A DNA stretch of 64,000 bases, taken from the NCBI RefSeq assembly GCF_047739745.1, contig NZ_JBLLVA010000004.1, positions 186,001-250,000 of the forward strand, given 5' to 3'. The stretch comes from Pseudaminobacter sp047739745. GTDB lineage: Bacteria; Pseudomonadota; Alphaproteobacteria; Rhizobiales; Rhizobiaceae. Shown one piece after another: positions 51,020-60,355 of this stretch. Both the position numbers and the translations under genes were made by a program. The notes beneath the pieces are model-generated. The model saw nothing but the letters and a program-made list of their open reading frames with translations, was not told the DNA's origin and ran no database searches. How positions within the stretch are numbered: the first letter of the stretch is position 1; the number at the start of each line of letters is the position of its first letter.

Positions 51020-53935
51020 ATGCGGGCCATGTTTCGCAGACTGGGCATAGGCGGAAGGCTGTTCCTGGCTTTCCTGTGCATCGCCGCGCTCTCGCTCTCC
51101 TCGGGCGTGGCGGGCTGGTTGATCCTGCGTCACATCTCCACGGCACAATCGGTGGTGAATTCGCAGGCCCTTCCAGCCGTGGGCGCCACCCAGCGCACGG
51201 CCGAACTGAGTGCCCGGCTCGTCGCCATAGCTCCGGCCCTTACGGTAGCGAATTCGCGCGAAGACCTGTTTGTCGAGCAGACGAAGCTTTCCAGCCTGAC
51301 GCTGGAGATCGTGCAGTCGCTCAGCGAAGTCAGGCGTCTTTCGATCGCGCCGGAGCTCGTCGCGGAGTTTTCCAGTGCCGTCGAGAAGATGCTGGTCAAT
51401 CTCAAGAACCACAATGATCTGGTTCGCCGGCGGCTGGACCTGGAGCAGGTCTATAGGGAGCGGGCGGACAAGGCGGCCGACGCGGCGCAGTCGATTTTTC
51501 TGCTTGCCGAAACGCTGGTTTCCAACGCCTCGGCGGGCACGGCGGCGGTCACCGCCAATCTTTACGGGCTGATCGACGATCCGGCGCGAAAGGAAGAAGC
51601 CTACAGCGCCATCGATCGGCTGATCGAGCACGACATCTATCTGATGGAGCGCATGTATGAGTTGCGCCACCGCAGCGCGCAGATAAATCTGCTCATCAAC
51701 AGGCTGACACGTGCCGGAACCCTGGCTGAGATAAATGAAATCAGCCGCATCTACTATGAGCATCTGCGGGTCGTTCGCCGCCGGATTTTAAGCATCGACG
51801 ATCCCACCCGGCTGGCGCAGGCCAACGAGTTCATGGGGGCGATCAAGGCGGCGGCCGGTGACGCGCCGGTATCGGGAACCATCTTCGGCTATCGCCGAAG
51901 CCTGGTGGACCTGGCCGGCACGCTGGACACGCTCGCCCAGGCAAATCGCGATCTTTCGGTGAGCCTGAACGAGGTCGCCCGCGATATCCTTGGCCAGTCG
52001 AGCGAGTTCGCGCGGATGACTGCGAGCCGCGCCGACAAGGCAGTGCAGATCGGCCTCTACGTGCTTGTCATCGCGGTGATCGGCGCCGTTCTGGTTTCCG
52101 GCGCCATTGTCTGGTTCTATGTCCAACGCAACCTCGTTCGCCGCCTGCATGACCTGTCGGGCGCCATGCAGCGACTGACCGCCGGCGACCTCGACGTCAG
52201 CGTGAGGGAAAGCGGCGATGGCGAACTGCGCACGATGGCGGTCGCGGTAAACAGGTTCCGCGACGAATCGCAAAGACGGCTCGATCTGGAAAACGAACGC
52301 GCGCGCATCACCGAGGAGCTCAGGCGGCATCGCGAGGAGCTGCAGCAACTCGTCGAAGAGCAGACGGAGCAGATCAGGTTGGCCAATACGCGCCTGCGCC
52401 AGGAAGTTGTCGATCACACTGAAGCGCGCGAACGCGCCGAGCAGGCCAGCAAGGCCAAGTCTGCTTTTCTTGCCACGATGAGCCACGAAATAAGGACGCC
52501 GATGACCGGCATGCTGGGCATGATCCGCCTGCTTGGCGACTCCGGGCTCAACTCCGAGCAGCGCAGCCACCTTTCCATCCTGGCCAATTCCGGAGAGGCG
52601 TTGCTTGGCATACTGAACGCAATCCTCGACTATTCGAAGGTTGAATCGGGCAAGGTTGCGGCCGAACCGGCCAACTTCATGCTGGCGCCGCTCATCGAGG
52701 GCGTCGTGGCGCTGATGAAGCCTACCGCGACCGAGAAGGGCCTCGATCTCCGGTTCGAAGTCGATTCGCGTCTGGCCCCGGCCTTTTGTGCCGATGCCGG
52801 CAAGATAAGGCAGATCGTCTTCAACCTGGTGAGCAACGCGATCAAATTCACCGAGAAGGGTCAAATTCTGGTCGAAGCGAAGCTGGAGCGCGAAAAGAAG
52901 AACCTGCAAATCGTGCGCGTGAGCGTTTGCGACACCGGCATCGGAATCACGCCCGAACATCATGAAGACGTTTTCCAGGCGTTCCTGCAGACCGACGCGT
53001 CGATCACGAGGCGCTTCGGCGGCACCGGCCTGGGGCTCGCCATCAGCCGTCAGCTCGCCAAGCTGATCGATGCCGACCTTGCACTTGTCTCGCAAGCCGG
53101 CCACGGCAGCACCTTCACCTTGACAGTGCCGCTGCGCAAGGCCTCCGGCGTCGGCAAATTGCGCAAGGACGGAAGCGGCCAGCATGAACGGGCAGCAACA
53201 CCACGCAACATACTCGTGGTCGAGGACGACGAGGCCACGCGGCTGGTCACCGTCACCATTCTTTCACGGGCAGGCCACAAGGTGACGGCTGTCGCCTCCG
53301 GATATCTTGCCCTGGAGGCGGTGGCCGATTTCGCCCCCGACGTGGTTGTGATGGACATCAGCCTGCCCGGCATCGATGGGACCGAAACGATGACACGGAT
53401 CCGCGCGGCCCTGGATCAGCCCGGATTGCCCGTCATCGCGATGTCGGCGCATGTCTTCAGGGAAGACGTGGAGCGGCATCTGCGCGCCGGCATGAATGCC
53501 TTCGTCGCCAAGCCGATAGAGCCCGAACTGCTGCTTGAAGCCATCGCCGCGCTGGCGGAAGCCTCCTCTACTGTGGCAACAGCCGTTGCGCTGGACCAGA
53601 CCGCCTGCAAGGCGGACCTGCACACGCTTGGATTGGAAACGGTCACGCGCCTGCAAGAAATTGCGCGCGACAGTCTTCCTCGCCGCTTCCAGTCGATGCA
53701 CGAAGCGGTTCAGGCCGATGACCGCGCGTCCCTGAAGGATCTCGCCCATTCGACGCGAAGTGCGGCCGGATCGATCGGGTTCTTGCGGCTCCTGCAAGCG
53801 GCGGAAGCCCTCGAGGCCGCGTCTTCCCGCTCCTCAACCGCGCAATTGCAGCAAATGGTGAGGGAGTGCGAGGACGCATTCGCCGAAGGCACGAGGCTGT
53901 GGGACGAGATGGTGCTGCAGCCGGCAGGCGCCTGA
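51020..53935 (+). CDS. torS: TorS-like tripartite hybrid sensor kinase
   Basis: A 971-residue membrane sensor. Helix 1 is at about 14-38; a long all-helical periplasmic sensor (about 40-345, where TorT would dock) leads to helix 2 (about 350-372, LYVLVIAVIGAVLVSGAIVW), a HAMP domain, a coiled coil, HisKA (SHEIRTPMTGM, His near 489), HATPase (FNLVSNAIKFTEKG, GGTGLGLAIS), a receiver (VVMDISLPGIDG, Asp near 779) and an HPt domain (AHSTRSAAGSIGF, His near 910). This order is that of TorS phosphorelays. I use ATG 51020; 51029 is possible. Confidence 0.93.
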   Translation: MRAMFRRLGIGGRLFLAFLCIAALSLSSGVAGWLILRHISTAQSVVNSQALPAVGATQRTAELSARLVAIAPALTVANSREDLFVEQTKLSSLTLEIVQSLSEVRRLSIAPELVAEFSSAVEKMLVNLKNHNDLVRRRLDLEQVYRERADKAADAAQSIFLLAETLVSNASAGTAAVTANLYGLIDDPARKEEAYSAIDRLIEHDIYLMERMYELRHRSAQINLLINRLTRAGTLAEINEISRIYYEHLRVVRRRILSIDDPTRLAQANEFMGAIKAAAGDAPVSGTIFGYRRSLVDLAGTLDTLAQANRDLSVSLNEVARDILGQSSEFARMTASRADKAVQIGLYVLVIAVIGAVLVSGAIVWFYVQRNLVRRLHDLSGAMQRLTAGDLDVSVRESGDGELRTMAVAVNRFRDESQRRLDLENERARITEELRRHREELQQLVEEQTEQIRLANTRLRQEVVDHTEARERAEQASKAKSAFLATMSHEIRTPMTGMLGMIRLLGDSGLNSEQRSHLSILANSGEALLGILNAILDYSKVESGKVAAEPANFMLAPLIEGVVALMKPTATEKGLDLRFEVDSRLAPAFCADAGKIRQIVFNLVSNAIKFTEKGQILVEAKLEREKKNLQIVRVSVCDTGIGITPEHHEDVFQAFLQTDASITRRFGGTGLGLAISRQLAKLIDADLALVSQAGHGSTFTLTVPLRKASGVGKLRKDGSGQHERAATPRNILVVEDDEATRLVTVTILSRAGHKVTAVASGYLALEAVADFAPDVVVMDISLPGIDGTETMTRIRAALDQPGLPVIAMSAHVFREDVERHLRAGMNAFVAKPIEPELLLEAIAALAEASSTVATAVALDQTACKADLHTLGLETVTRLQEIARDSLPRRFQSMHEAVQADDRASLKDLAHSTRSAAGSIGFLRLLQAAEALEAASSRSSTAQLQQMVRECEDAFAEGTRLWDEMVLQPAGA

Positions 53936-53981
53936 GCATGATCTTTTCCCAAAACCGGCATCCAGCTTCGGGATCATGCTC
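53934..53981. repeat. Rhizobial-type palindromic intergenic repeat
   Basis: GAGCATGATC and GATCATGCTC bracket 28 bases including TTTTCCCAAAACCGG. It exactly fills the gap between the convergent torS and torR stop codons and may end transcription from both sides. I recognise this repeat type from Mesorhizobium and related genomes; that is memory, not a search. Confidence 0.75.
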
Positions 53982-54691
53982 TAACTGGCGCTCGGTGCGA
54001 AGAAATAGCCTTCGCCATGCGAGGTGACGATGATCCTCGGCATGCGGGGATTGTCCTTCAGCTTTTGTCGGACCCTTCGCACGATTACGTCGACAGTCCG
54101 GTCGCTGGCATCCCAGTCGCGCCTCGAAATCTCATGCAGCAGTCGCTCGCGTGACATCACCTGGCCGGGGTTGGCCGTCAGGACGGCGAGCAGTTTGAAC
54201 TCAGCCCGCGTCATCTCGACATAGGTTCCGTTCTGCGCCCGCAATGTGCGCCGGGCAAGGTCCAGCGTCCAGCCGTCGAAGCAGCGCAGGCTGGATGCGG
54301 CACTGCCGTTTTGGCGGCTATTGCCCAGCCGCCGCAGAAGCCCCTTCACACGGGCAAGCAGTTCACGGTGCTCGACCGGCTTCGTCACATAATCGTCCGC
54401 CCCGATTTCGAGCCCGACGATGCGATCGACCGTGTCAGTCCTTCCGGTGACCAGGATGATACCGGCGTCCGAACGCTCGCGCTGCTCCCGCGTCAGCTTG
54501 AGGCCGTCTTCGCCGGGCAGGTTGATGTCAATCAGCAAGAGATCGGCCGGGCGTTGATCGATGATGCTTCGCATCTGCTCGCCATCAGCCGCCTCGCTGA
54601 CCTGGTAGCCTTCGGCGACGAAATAGGCGGCAAGCTTCGCGCGCGTTACCGGGTCATCCTCGACGATGACGATGTGATGCCGAGTTCGCAT
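53981..54691 (-). CDS. torR: TorR-like OmpR-family response regulator
   Basis: A 236-residue response regulator. The receiver has VEDDPVTRAKL, the phosphoacceptor in LLLIDINLPGEDG (near 55) and the switch Thr and Lys (ILVTGRTD, DYVTKPVEHREL). The C-terminal winged helix includes AEFKLLAVLTANPGQVMSRE and RTVDVIVRRVRQKL. It is convergent with torS, which should phosphorylate it. Start at ATG 54691 with GGAG eight bases upstream. In E. coli TorR turns on TMAO reductase; here the nearest divergent gene is an uptake system, so the target is probably different. Confidence 0.92.
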   Translation of the reverse strand: MRTRHHIVIVEDDPVTRAKLAAYFVAEGYQVSEAADGEQMRSIIDQRPADLLLIDINLPGEDGLKLTREQRERSDAGIILVTGRTDTVDRIVGLEIGADDYVTKPVEHRELLARVKGLLRRLGNSRQNGSAASSLRCFDGWTLDLARRTLRAQNGTYVEMTRAEFKLLAVLTANPGQVMSRERLLHEISRRDWDASDRTVDVIVRRVRQKLKDNPRMPRIIVTSHGEGYFFAPSAS

Positions 54692-54881
54692 GCACTCCAA
54701 TCCTCCCCCGCCGGCGATTAACATCTTTTCACAACTCAGGCCACGACTTTTACACAGCGCACGACACCGGTTTACGTCTCGTGACTATGGTTGGAAGGCT
54801 TGGAATGAGGCGGGCCTCGATCTGGACAGGTTGTGCCCCTTCGCCGGCGATGAGGAGCAAACAGACAAAGGGGAGACCTCA

Positions 54882-55835
54882 ATGAAGAAATTGGTGCAGT
54901 CTACAGGACTTGCCGCAATATTGGCGCTGACTGGAAGCATGGCGTTTGCCGAGGATTCCACGGACGCCATCAAGATTCCGACGCACAATTGGTCAAGCCA
55001 GATCGTCGGCGCGCATATCGTCGGCAAGCTCCTGGAAAAGACCGGAGCCACCGTGGAATATGTCTCCACCGATAGCCAGGTCGTCTACACGGCGGCTTGC
55101 GAAGGCGACGTCCACCTCGTGCATGAGGTGTGGGAAGGCGCGTTTGGCGTCGCCTTCCAGAAAGTCGTCGACGAAGGCTGCGTGGTCGATGCGGCTACGC
55201 ACGATGCAAAGACCCGCGAGGAGTGGTGGTATCCGAGCTATGTCGAGGAAATCTGCCCCGGCCTGCCGGCCTGGGATGCGCTGAATGCCTGCGCGGAAAA
55301 ATTCGCCACGGCCGAAACCAGCCCCAAAGGCCGGTTTCTTGGCGGTCCGGTCGACTGGCTGAAGCACGACGCCGAACGCGTCGAAGCACTCGACCTGAAC
55401 TTCGAAGTGGTGAACGCCGGCTCGGCCGCCGCCCTGTGGGCGGAGCTCGAATCCGCGGCGAAACGCAAGGAGCCCATCGTCCTGTTCAACTGGACGCCGA
55501 ACTTCATCGAGGCGCTGTACGAAGGCAAGTTCGTGGAATTTCCCGAATTCGACGCCAAGTGCAAGGACGATCCTTCATGGGGCACGAACAAGGACATGAC
55601 CTATGACTGCGGGAACCCGAAGGACGGCTATCTGAAGATCGCCGCCTGGAAGGAGTTTCCGACCAAGTGGCCGAAGGCCTACGCGGTGCTCCAGAAGATC
55701 AACTTCACCAATATGGATGTCGCCGTGCAGGCCAAGCTTGCCGACATCGACAACATGGAGCCGGCGCAGGCCGCCGACAAATGGCTGGCCGACAATGAGA
55801 GCCGCTGGAAGGCCTGGATCGATCCGGCCAGCTAA
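54882..55835 (+). CDS. Betaine/TMAO-type ABC substrate-binding protein (TmoX-like)
   Basis: A 317-residue OpuAC-family binding protein with a clear signal peptide (GLAAILALTGSMAFAEDS, cleavage near residue 24). The mature protein is Trp-rich (HNWSSQ, EVWEGAF, REEWWYPSYV, FNWTPNF), as expected for an aromatic cage that holds a quaternary ammonium or N-oxide group. AAAGGGGAG precedes the ATG. Next to torTSR, the marine TmoX (TMAO) family is a better guess than glycine betaine or choline, but sequence alone does not decide. Followed by its ATPase after 108 bases. Confidence 0.85.
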   Translation: MKKLVQSTGLAAILALTGSMAFAEDSTDAIKIPTHNWSSQIVGAHIVGKLLEKTGATVEYVSTDSQVVYTAACEGDVHLVHEVWEGAFGVAFQKVVDEGCVVDAATHDAKTREEWWYPSYVEEICPGLPAWDALNACAEKFATAETSPKGRFLGGPVDWLKHDAERVEALDLNFEVVNAGSAAALWAELESAAKRKEPIVLFNWTPNFIEALYEGKFVEFPEFDAKCKDDPSWGTNKDMTYDCGNPKDGYLKIAAWKEFPTKWPKAYAVLQKINFTNMDVAVQAKLADIDNMEPAQAADKWLADNESRWKAWIDPAS

Positions 55836-55943
55836 AGCTGGCGATCCATCCTTATCCGCATCGTCGCGACGCCGGCACCTGACCGGCGTCGCCTCGAATG
55901 CATGCCTCGAGACGCTGGTGCTCGACAGCGGAGACAGACTCTC

Positions 55944-56972
55944 ATGACCGAAGCCAAGATTTCATGCCGCAATCTCTGGAAGCTCTACGGCGCCGGCGCC
56001 GACGAATTTCTGAAACAACATAGCGGAAAACCATCCACCGAAGCCCTGCGGGCCGGGAACTACGTCTCGGCGGTGCGCGATGTTTCGCTCGACATCATGC
56101 CCGGACAGATCCTTGTGGTGATGGGCCTGTCCGGTTCGGGCAAGTCGACATTGCTGCGCTGCCTTGCCCGTCTGGTCGAGCCGACGGCGGGCGAAGTGAT
56201 CTTCGAGGGGCAGAACCTGCTCAAGGCGACCGAAGCGGAGATGATCGAGCTTCGGCGCCACAAGATGGGCATGGTGTTCCAGAACTTCGCGCTGCTGCCG
56301 CATCGCACGGTGCTCGAAAATGTCGCCTTCCCGCTTCAGGTGCAGGGAATGAACCGGCGACAGCGCGAGGACCGTGCGCGGGAAGTCGTCGAACTGGTCG
56401 GCCTCAAGGGCCGCGAATCCTACTATCCCCGCCAGCTCTCGGGCGGACAGCAGCAGCGCGTCGGCATCGCCCGTTCGCTTGCCGTCGGCCCTGACGTGTG
56501 GTTTCTCGATGAACCGTTTTCGGCGCTCGACCCGCTGATCCGCCGCGAAATGCAGGACGAATTCCTGCGCCTGCAGCAGATGCTTTCCAAGACGATCGTC
56601 TTCATCACGCATGATTTCGGCGAGGCGATCCGCGTTGCCGACCGGATCGCCATCATGAAGGACGGTTTGGTCGAGCAGCTCGGCACCGCCGAGGAACTCG
56701 TCACCTGCCCGGCCACGCCCTATGTGGCGGAATTCACCCGCGAGATTTCGCGCGACCAGTTTCTTTCGGTTTCATCGGCCATGACGCCCGCCAAGGGACG
56801 CCGGCCGCTTGACGGCGCGATAAAGCTGCAGGCGCGGCTGGTGGATGTCGCCCGGCAGGTGCTGTCTTCCGACGATCCCGTCGACGTGGTCGACGATAAT
56901 GGCCTCCTCGTCGGCGCGCTAAGCCGACCGGCGGTGATCAATGCGCTTTACGGGAAGGAACTCTGCCCATGA
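55944..56972 (+). CDS. Betaine/TMAO-type ABC transporter ATPase
   Basis: A 342-residue ProV/OpuAA-type ATPase. Residues 1-60 are the typical pre-Walker extension with LWKLYGAGADEFLKQ; Walker A is MGLSGSGKSTLLRCL near 73-80, signature LSGGQQQRVGIARSL, Walker B VWFLDEPFSALDPLIRRE and the switch His in FITHDFGEA. The C-terminal CBS-like region (about 270-342) is shorter than in ProV. The stop overlaps the permease ATG. It energises import of the ligand delivered by the binding protein. Confidence 0.93.
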   Translation: MTEAKISCRNLWKLYGAGADEFLKQHSGKPSTEALRAGNYVSAVRDVSLDIMPGQILVVMGLSGSGKSTLLRCLARLVEPTAGEVIFEGQNLLKATEAEMIELRRHKMGMVFQNFALLPHRTVLENVAFPLQVQGMNRRQREDRAREVVELVGLKGRESYYPRQLSGGQQQRVGIARSLAVGPDVWFLDEPFSALDPLIRREMQDEFLRLQQMLSKTIVFITHDFGEAIRVADRIAIMKDGLVEQLGTAEELVTCPATPYVAEFTREISRDQFLSVSSAMTPAKGRRPLDGAIKLQARLVDVARQVLSSDDPVDVVDDNGLLVGALSRPAVINALYGKELCP

Positions 56973-58954
56973 GCGCTGCGGCTACATTCGAAACACGCCT
57001 GCCCGAGCAGGGGGCCGGAACGGCTGGTGCCGCCCGACTGGCGACTGTCGTGCTGCCCTTCATCGCAATCCTGCTGCTCATTCCGGTTCTTCCCGATTGG
57101 GCGATCAAGGTTCCAACCGGCTGGACAATCCCGTTCATCGACTGGCTGAATGCAGCGATCGAGCAGTTGCGCCGCTATGAGATACTCGGCCTGTTCTCGT
57201 TCAGGGACGTCACCCGACTGATTGCCGACCTCGTCAACTGGCCCCTCTATCTGGTCGAAGGCCTGCTGATTTCGGGCTATCCCGCCGCCGGCCTGCCGCC
57301 CATGCCCTGGGTCATGGTCGCCGGTCTTGCCGGCGTTCTGGGCTGGTATCTGAAGGGTCCTGCCCTTGGCGCGCTTGCCGGCGGCTGCATCGTCTACCTG
57401 GCGATCTTCGGAAAATGGGAACTGTCGATGGTGACCCTGTCGGTGGTTCTCGTCTGCGCTCCGATCGCCGGACTGGTTGGCTTCGGCCTCGGCATCGCCG
57501 CGTTCAAGAAAAAGTGGTTCGAGGCAATTCTGGTCCCCTTCCTGAACGTCATGCAGTCGCTGCCGCATTTCTCCTATCTCATACCGATTGCAGTGTTCAT
57601 TGGCGTCGGCCACAAGGCCGGCGCCATCGCAACGATCGTCTTCGCCATCCCGCCAATGGCCAGGCTGACCATTCTCGGCCTGCAGGGCGTTTCGAAGGAA
57701 GTTCGCGAAGCCGGCCAGATGGCCGGATGCACCCGGTTCCAGATGCTCTGGATGGTTGAGATTCCCGCGGCCCGGCAGGCGCTGCTGGTCGGCGTCAACC
57801 AGGTCATCATGCAGTGTCTGGCCATGGTCGTCATTGCCTCCTTCGTAGGGGCGAAAGGGCTCGGGCAAGATCTCCTGCTCCGGCTTCAGTCATTGAAGAT
57901 CGGGCAGGCGCTGGAGAGTGGTGTTGCAATCGTGCTGATGGCGATCGCGCTCGACCAGCTCGGCCGTGCCGCGGTCCACAAGCAGCCGACGCAGCCCAGT
58001 TCGGGAGCCGTGTGGAACCGTTCGCCCTTCCTGGCGGCCGCAGTGGTGGTCATCCTTGCATCGGTCCTGCTCTCGGTCGTGACGCCATATGCGCGGACCT
58101 GGCCCACCGAGCTTTCAATCAGCACCGCGCCCATCTGGGACGCGCTGGTCGATTGGATCACGATGACCTTCTACGGGCCGTTGCAATTTTTCCGCGATGC
58201 GCTGCTGCTTTATGTGCTGATCCCGGTTCGCGACCTGTTCCAGCACATTCCTTGGACCGCGCTGGTCGTTCTAGTCGCGGCGGCCGGATGGTCGCTCGGC
58301 GGCATGCGCCTTGCGCTGATCGTCTCGGGCTTCATCCTTTTCATCGCCTTTGCAGGCTTCTGGGAACGCTCGCTGATCACCGCCTATATGGTGACGGTGG
58401 CACTCGCCGCCTGCCTGCTGATCGGCCTGCCTATCGGCATCTGGGCGGCGAAAAGCGAGCGCCGGACACAGATCGTCAACATGCTGTGCGACACGCTGCA
58501 GACCTTTCCGTCGTTCATCTATCTCATTCCGGTCATCATGCTGTTCAAGGTGGGCGACGTCGCCGCCATTTCGGCGATCGTCATCTATGCCATGATCCCG
58601 ATCGTTCGCTACACGATCTTCGGCCTGCGCAACGTGCCGTCCGAGATCGTCGAGGCTGGCATCACTTCGGGCTGCACCAAGAGGCAGCTGCTGTGGAATA
58701 TCCGCATGCCGCTGGCGGTCCCCGAAATCATGCTCGGCATCAATCAGACGATCATGTTCGCGCTGTTCATGGTCATCATCGCCGCCTTCATCGGCACCAA
58801 GGACATCGGCCAGGAAATCTTCCGGGCGCTGACCTTCAACGATGCCGGAAAAGGGTTGGTGCTTGGCCTGTGCGTGGCCTTCATGGGCCTGACCGCCGAC
58901 CAGTTGATCACCGCCTGGGCGACCAAGCGCAAGCGCCTGCTCGGCCTTGCCTGA
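56969..58954 (+). CDS. Fused double-domain ABC permease (betaine/TMAO type)
   Basis: A 661-residue permease made of two ProW-like halves in one chain, about residues 95-330 and 440-655. Each half has the coupling-loop signature: VREAGQMAGCTRFQMLWMVEIP in the first and VEAGITSGCTKRQLLWNIRMP in the second, and the helix motif GINQTIMFALFMVIIAAFIG appears in related form in both. Ordinary ProW proteins carry one such domain and dimerise, so this is an internal duplication with an extra N-terminal pair of helices. Such fused permeases are known in TMAO-type transporters of Rhodobacterales. Confidence 0.9.
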   Translation: MSAAATFETRLPEQGAGTAGAARLATVVLPFIAILLLIPVLPDWAIKVPTGWTIPFIDWLNAAIEQLRRYEILGLFSFRDVTRLIADLVNWPLYLVEGLLISGYPAAGLPPMPWVMVAGLAGVLGWYLKGPALGALAGGCIVYLAIFGKWELSMVTLSVVLVCAPIAGLVGFGLGIAAFKKKWFEAILVPFLNVMQSLPHFSYLIPIAVFIGVGHKAGAIATIVFAIPPMARLTILGLQGVSKEVREAGQMAGCTRFQMLWMVEIPAARQALLVGVNQVIMQCLAMVVIASFVGAKGLGQDLLLRLQSLKIGQALESGVAIVLMAIALDQLGRAAVHKQPTQPSSGAVWNRSPFLAAAVVVILASVLLSVVTPYARTWPTELSISTAPIWDALVDWITMTFYGPLQFFRDALLLYVLIPVRDLFQHIPWTALVVLVAAAGWSLGGMRLALIVSGFILFIAFAGFWERSLITAYMVTVALAACLLIGLPIGIWAAKSERRTQIVNMLCDTLQTFPSFIYLIPVIMLFKVGDVAAISAIVIYAMIPIVRYTIFGLRNVPSEIVEAGITSGCTKRQLLWNIRMPLAVPEIMLGINQTIMFALFMVIIAAFIGTKDIGQEIFRALTFNDAGKGLVLGLCVAFMGLTADQLITAWATKRKRLLGLA

Positions 58955-58973
58955 CCGACGGCCTTCGGCTTGC

Positions 58974-59011
58974 GGAGCGGTCGCGCGTTCGAGGAAACGC
59001 GCAATCGCTCC
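58974..59011. terminator. Strong hairpin between convergent permease and pseudoazurin genes
   Basis: GGAGCG and CGCTCC bracket an inner stem GCGCGTT/AACGCGC with a small loop. No T run on either strand, but it lies between two convergent genes and could serve both as a bidirectional terminator or RNA stabiliser. Confidence 0.6.
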
Positions 59012-59031
59012 GCCATTAACTCAGGCAGCGG

Positions 59032-59472
59032 TCAGTTGCCGGCAATTTGGCCGAACAGCCCGGCGAACGCAGGCTTGGCTTTCCCGGTCTGCCTGACGGC
59101 CTTTGCCGCCTCCAGATTGAGCGGCTTTCCCACTACGACGAGCGCGACCATGCCCATGCCGTAATGCGGCGTGCATTTGACGCCGTAGACGCCTTCCTTG
59201 TCGAGCGTGACGGTGACTTCCTCGTTGATCTTGCCCTTGAAAGGTTCGGCGCCGTCGGGGACCATTCCCTTGATGGTCTCGGCATTGTGGGTCTTGTCGG
59301 TTGGAATGAACCTGATCGTGTCTCCAGGGGCTGCCTGTACGAAACTCGGTTCGAACACCATCGCGCCAGCCGCGCCCTTGTTGAGCATATGCACTTCATG
59401 CTCGGCCGCCTGGATGCTTCCTGCCATAAGCAGTGCCGCAATCGCTGTCGCGAGGAAAATGCCCTTATTCAT
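59032..59472 (-). CDS. Pseudoazurin (blue copper electron carrier)
   Basis: A 146-residue periplasmic type 1 copper protein. The signal peptide (IFLATAIAALLMAGSIQA) is cleaved near residue 23. Copper ligands are His in THNAETIKG, and Cys, His and Met in VKCTPHYGMGMVA, the pseudoazurin arrangement. AAGGAG precedes the ATG. Pseudoazurin donates electrons to copper nitrite reductase and nitrous oxide reductase, and nirK lies three genes away. Upstream is a TTG-N8-CAA box shared with the divergent regulator. Confidence 0.93.
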   Translation of the reverse strand: MNKGIFLATAIAALLMAGSIQAAEHEVHMLNKGAAGAMVFEPSFVQAAPGDTIRFIPTDKTHNAETIKGMVPDGAEPFKGKINEEVTVTLDKEGVYGVKCTPHYGMGMVALVVVGKPLNLEAAKAVRQTGKAKPAFAGLFGQIAGN

Positions 59473-59545
59473 GCCGGTCTCCTTTTCGACGGTTCTCATT
59501 TGCCGGGAACCGGCTTGTTTATAGGCGAGCCGGGGGCGGTCGAAT

Positions 59546-59559
59546 TTGCCGCATCGCAA
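59546..59559. promoter_or_regulatory. NnrR/Fnr-type box between pseudoazurin and regulator
   Basis: TTGCCGCATCGCAA, a TTGC...GCAA dyad of 14 bases with N8 between TTG and CAA. It lies 74 bases upstream of pseudoazurin and 95 upstream of the divergent Crp/Fnr gene, so it could serve either. The same type is found upstream of nirK. Confidence 0.6.
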
Positions 59560-59653
59560 ACAAGCGGCGAAATCCGGAAAAAGGCTTTCAGGCACAGCGG
59601 CTTGCCGTTGCCCGCATGCTGTGGAAAATTGGACCGGGACCGGAGACTATCGC

Positions 59654-60355
59654 TTGAGCCGACTTGACCGATCGCTGATCGCCAATCTGCCGCTTTTTCA
59701 AGGGATGGAGCCTGCCGAGCTCGACCAGATGCTGCAAAGCGCGCGGTCGCTGCGGGTCGCCAAGGATGCCGCCGTGTTCGAGCAGGACGGCGAGGCGCAT
59801 TCGTTCTTCCTGCTGCTCGATGGACATGTTCGCGTGGTCAAGACCACGCCCGACGGCCAGCAGGTGATCGTGCGCTATATCAGGGCCGGCGAGCTGCTCG
59901 GCATTGCCCATGCGCTCGGGCGCACCACCTACCCGGCAAGCGCCATCGCGGCGGTCGACTGCGTGGTTCTGGCCTGGCCGGGCAGCCTGTGGCCCGAACT
60001 CTCGGCGCGGTTTCCGAGCTTTGGCGCAAACACCTACAAGACGGTGGGAAACCGCCTGCAGGACGCACACGCCGTCATGGTCGAAATGTCGACGAAGCAG
60101 GTCGAGCAAAGGGTGGCGCACGCGCTTTTACGGTTGGTAAACCAGACCGGCGTCAAGACCGAGGAAGGCCTGCTCATCGATTTCCCGATCTCGCGGCAGG
60201 ACATAGCGGAGATGACCGGAACCACCCTTCACACGGTCAGCCGCCTTTTGACCGCGTGGGAAGAAAAGGGCCTTGTCACGAGCGGCCGGCAACGGGTCAC
60301 CGTGGTCGAACCGCACCGGCTGCTGATGCTCGCCGAAGGCCGCGCCAAGGATTGA
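59654..60355 (+). CDS. nnrR: NnrR-type Crp/Fnr-family regulator
   Basis: A 233-residue Crp/Fnr protein without the N-terminal cysteine cluster, so it is not an oxygen-labile iron-sulfur type. The beta roll spans about 10-130 and the helix-turn-helix is SRQDIAEMTGTTLHTVSRLL. Start chosen at a TTG (59654), the first codon of homology, with GGAG ten bases upstream; no in-frame ATG is near. Between pseudoazurin and nirK it is best read as NnrR, the nitric-oxide-responsive activator of denitrification genes. The DNR and NarR groups are close alternatives. Confidence 0.8.
   Translation: MSRLDRSLIANLPLFQGMEPAELDQMLQSARSLRVAKDAAVFEQDGEAHSFFLLLDGHVRVVKTTPDGQQVIVRYIRAGELLGIAHALGRTTYPASAIAAVDCVVLAWPGSLWPELSARFPSFGANTYKTVGNRLQDAHAVMVEMSTKQVEQRVAHALLRLVNQTGVKTEEGLLIDFPISRQDIAEMTGTTLHTVSRLLTAWEEKGLVTSGRQRVTVVEPHRLLMLAEGRAKD

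Noticed and set aside
51788..53185. A 465-codon minus-strand open frame opposite torS
   Set aside because: It lies wholly within the histidine-kinase coding region and has no domain resemblance.
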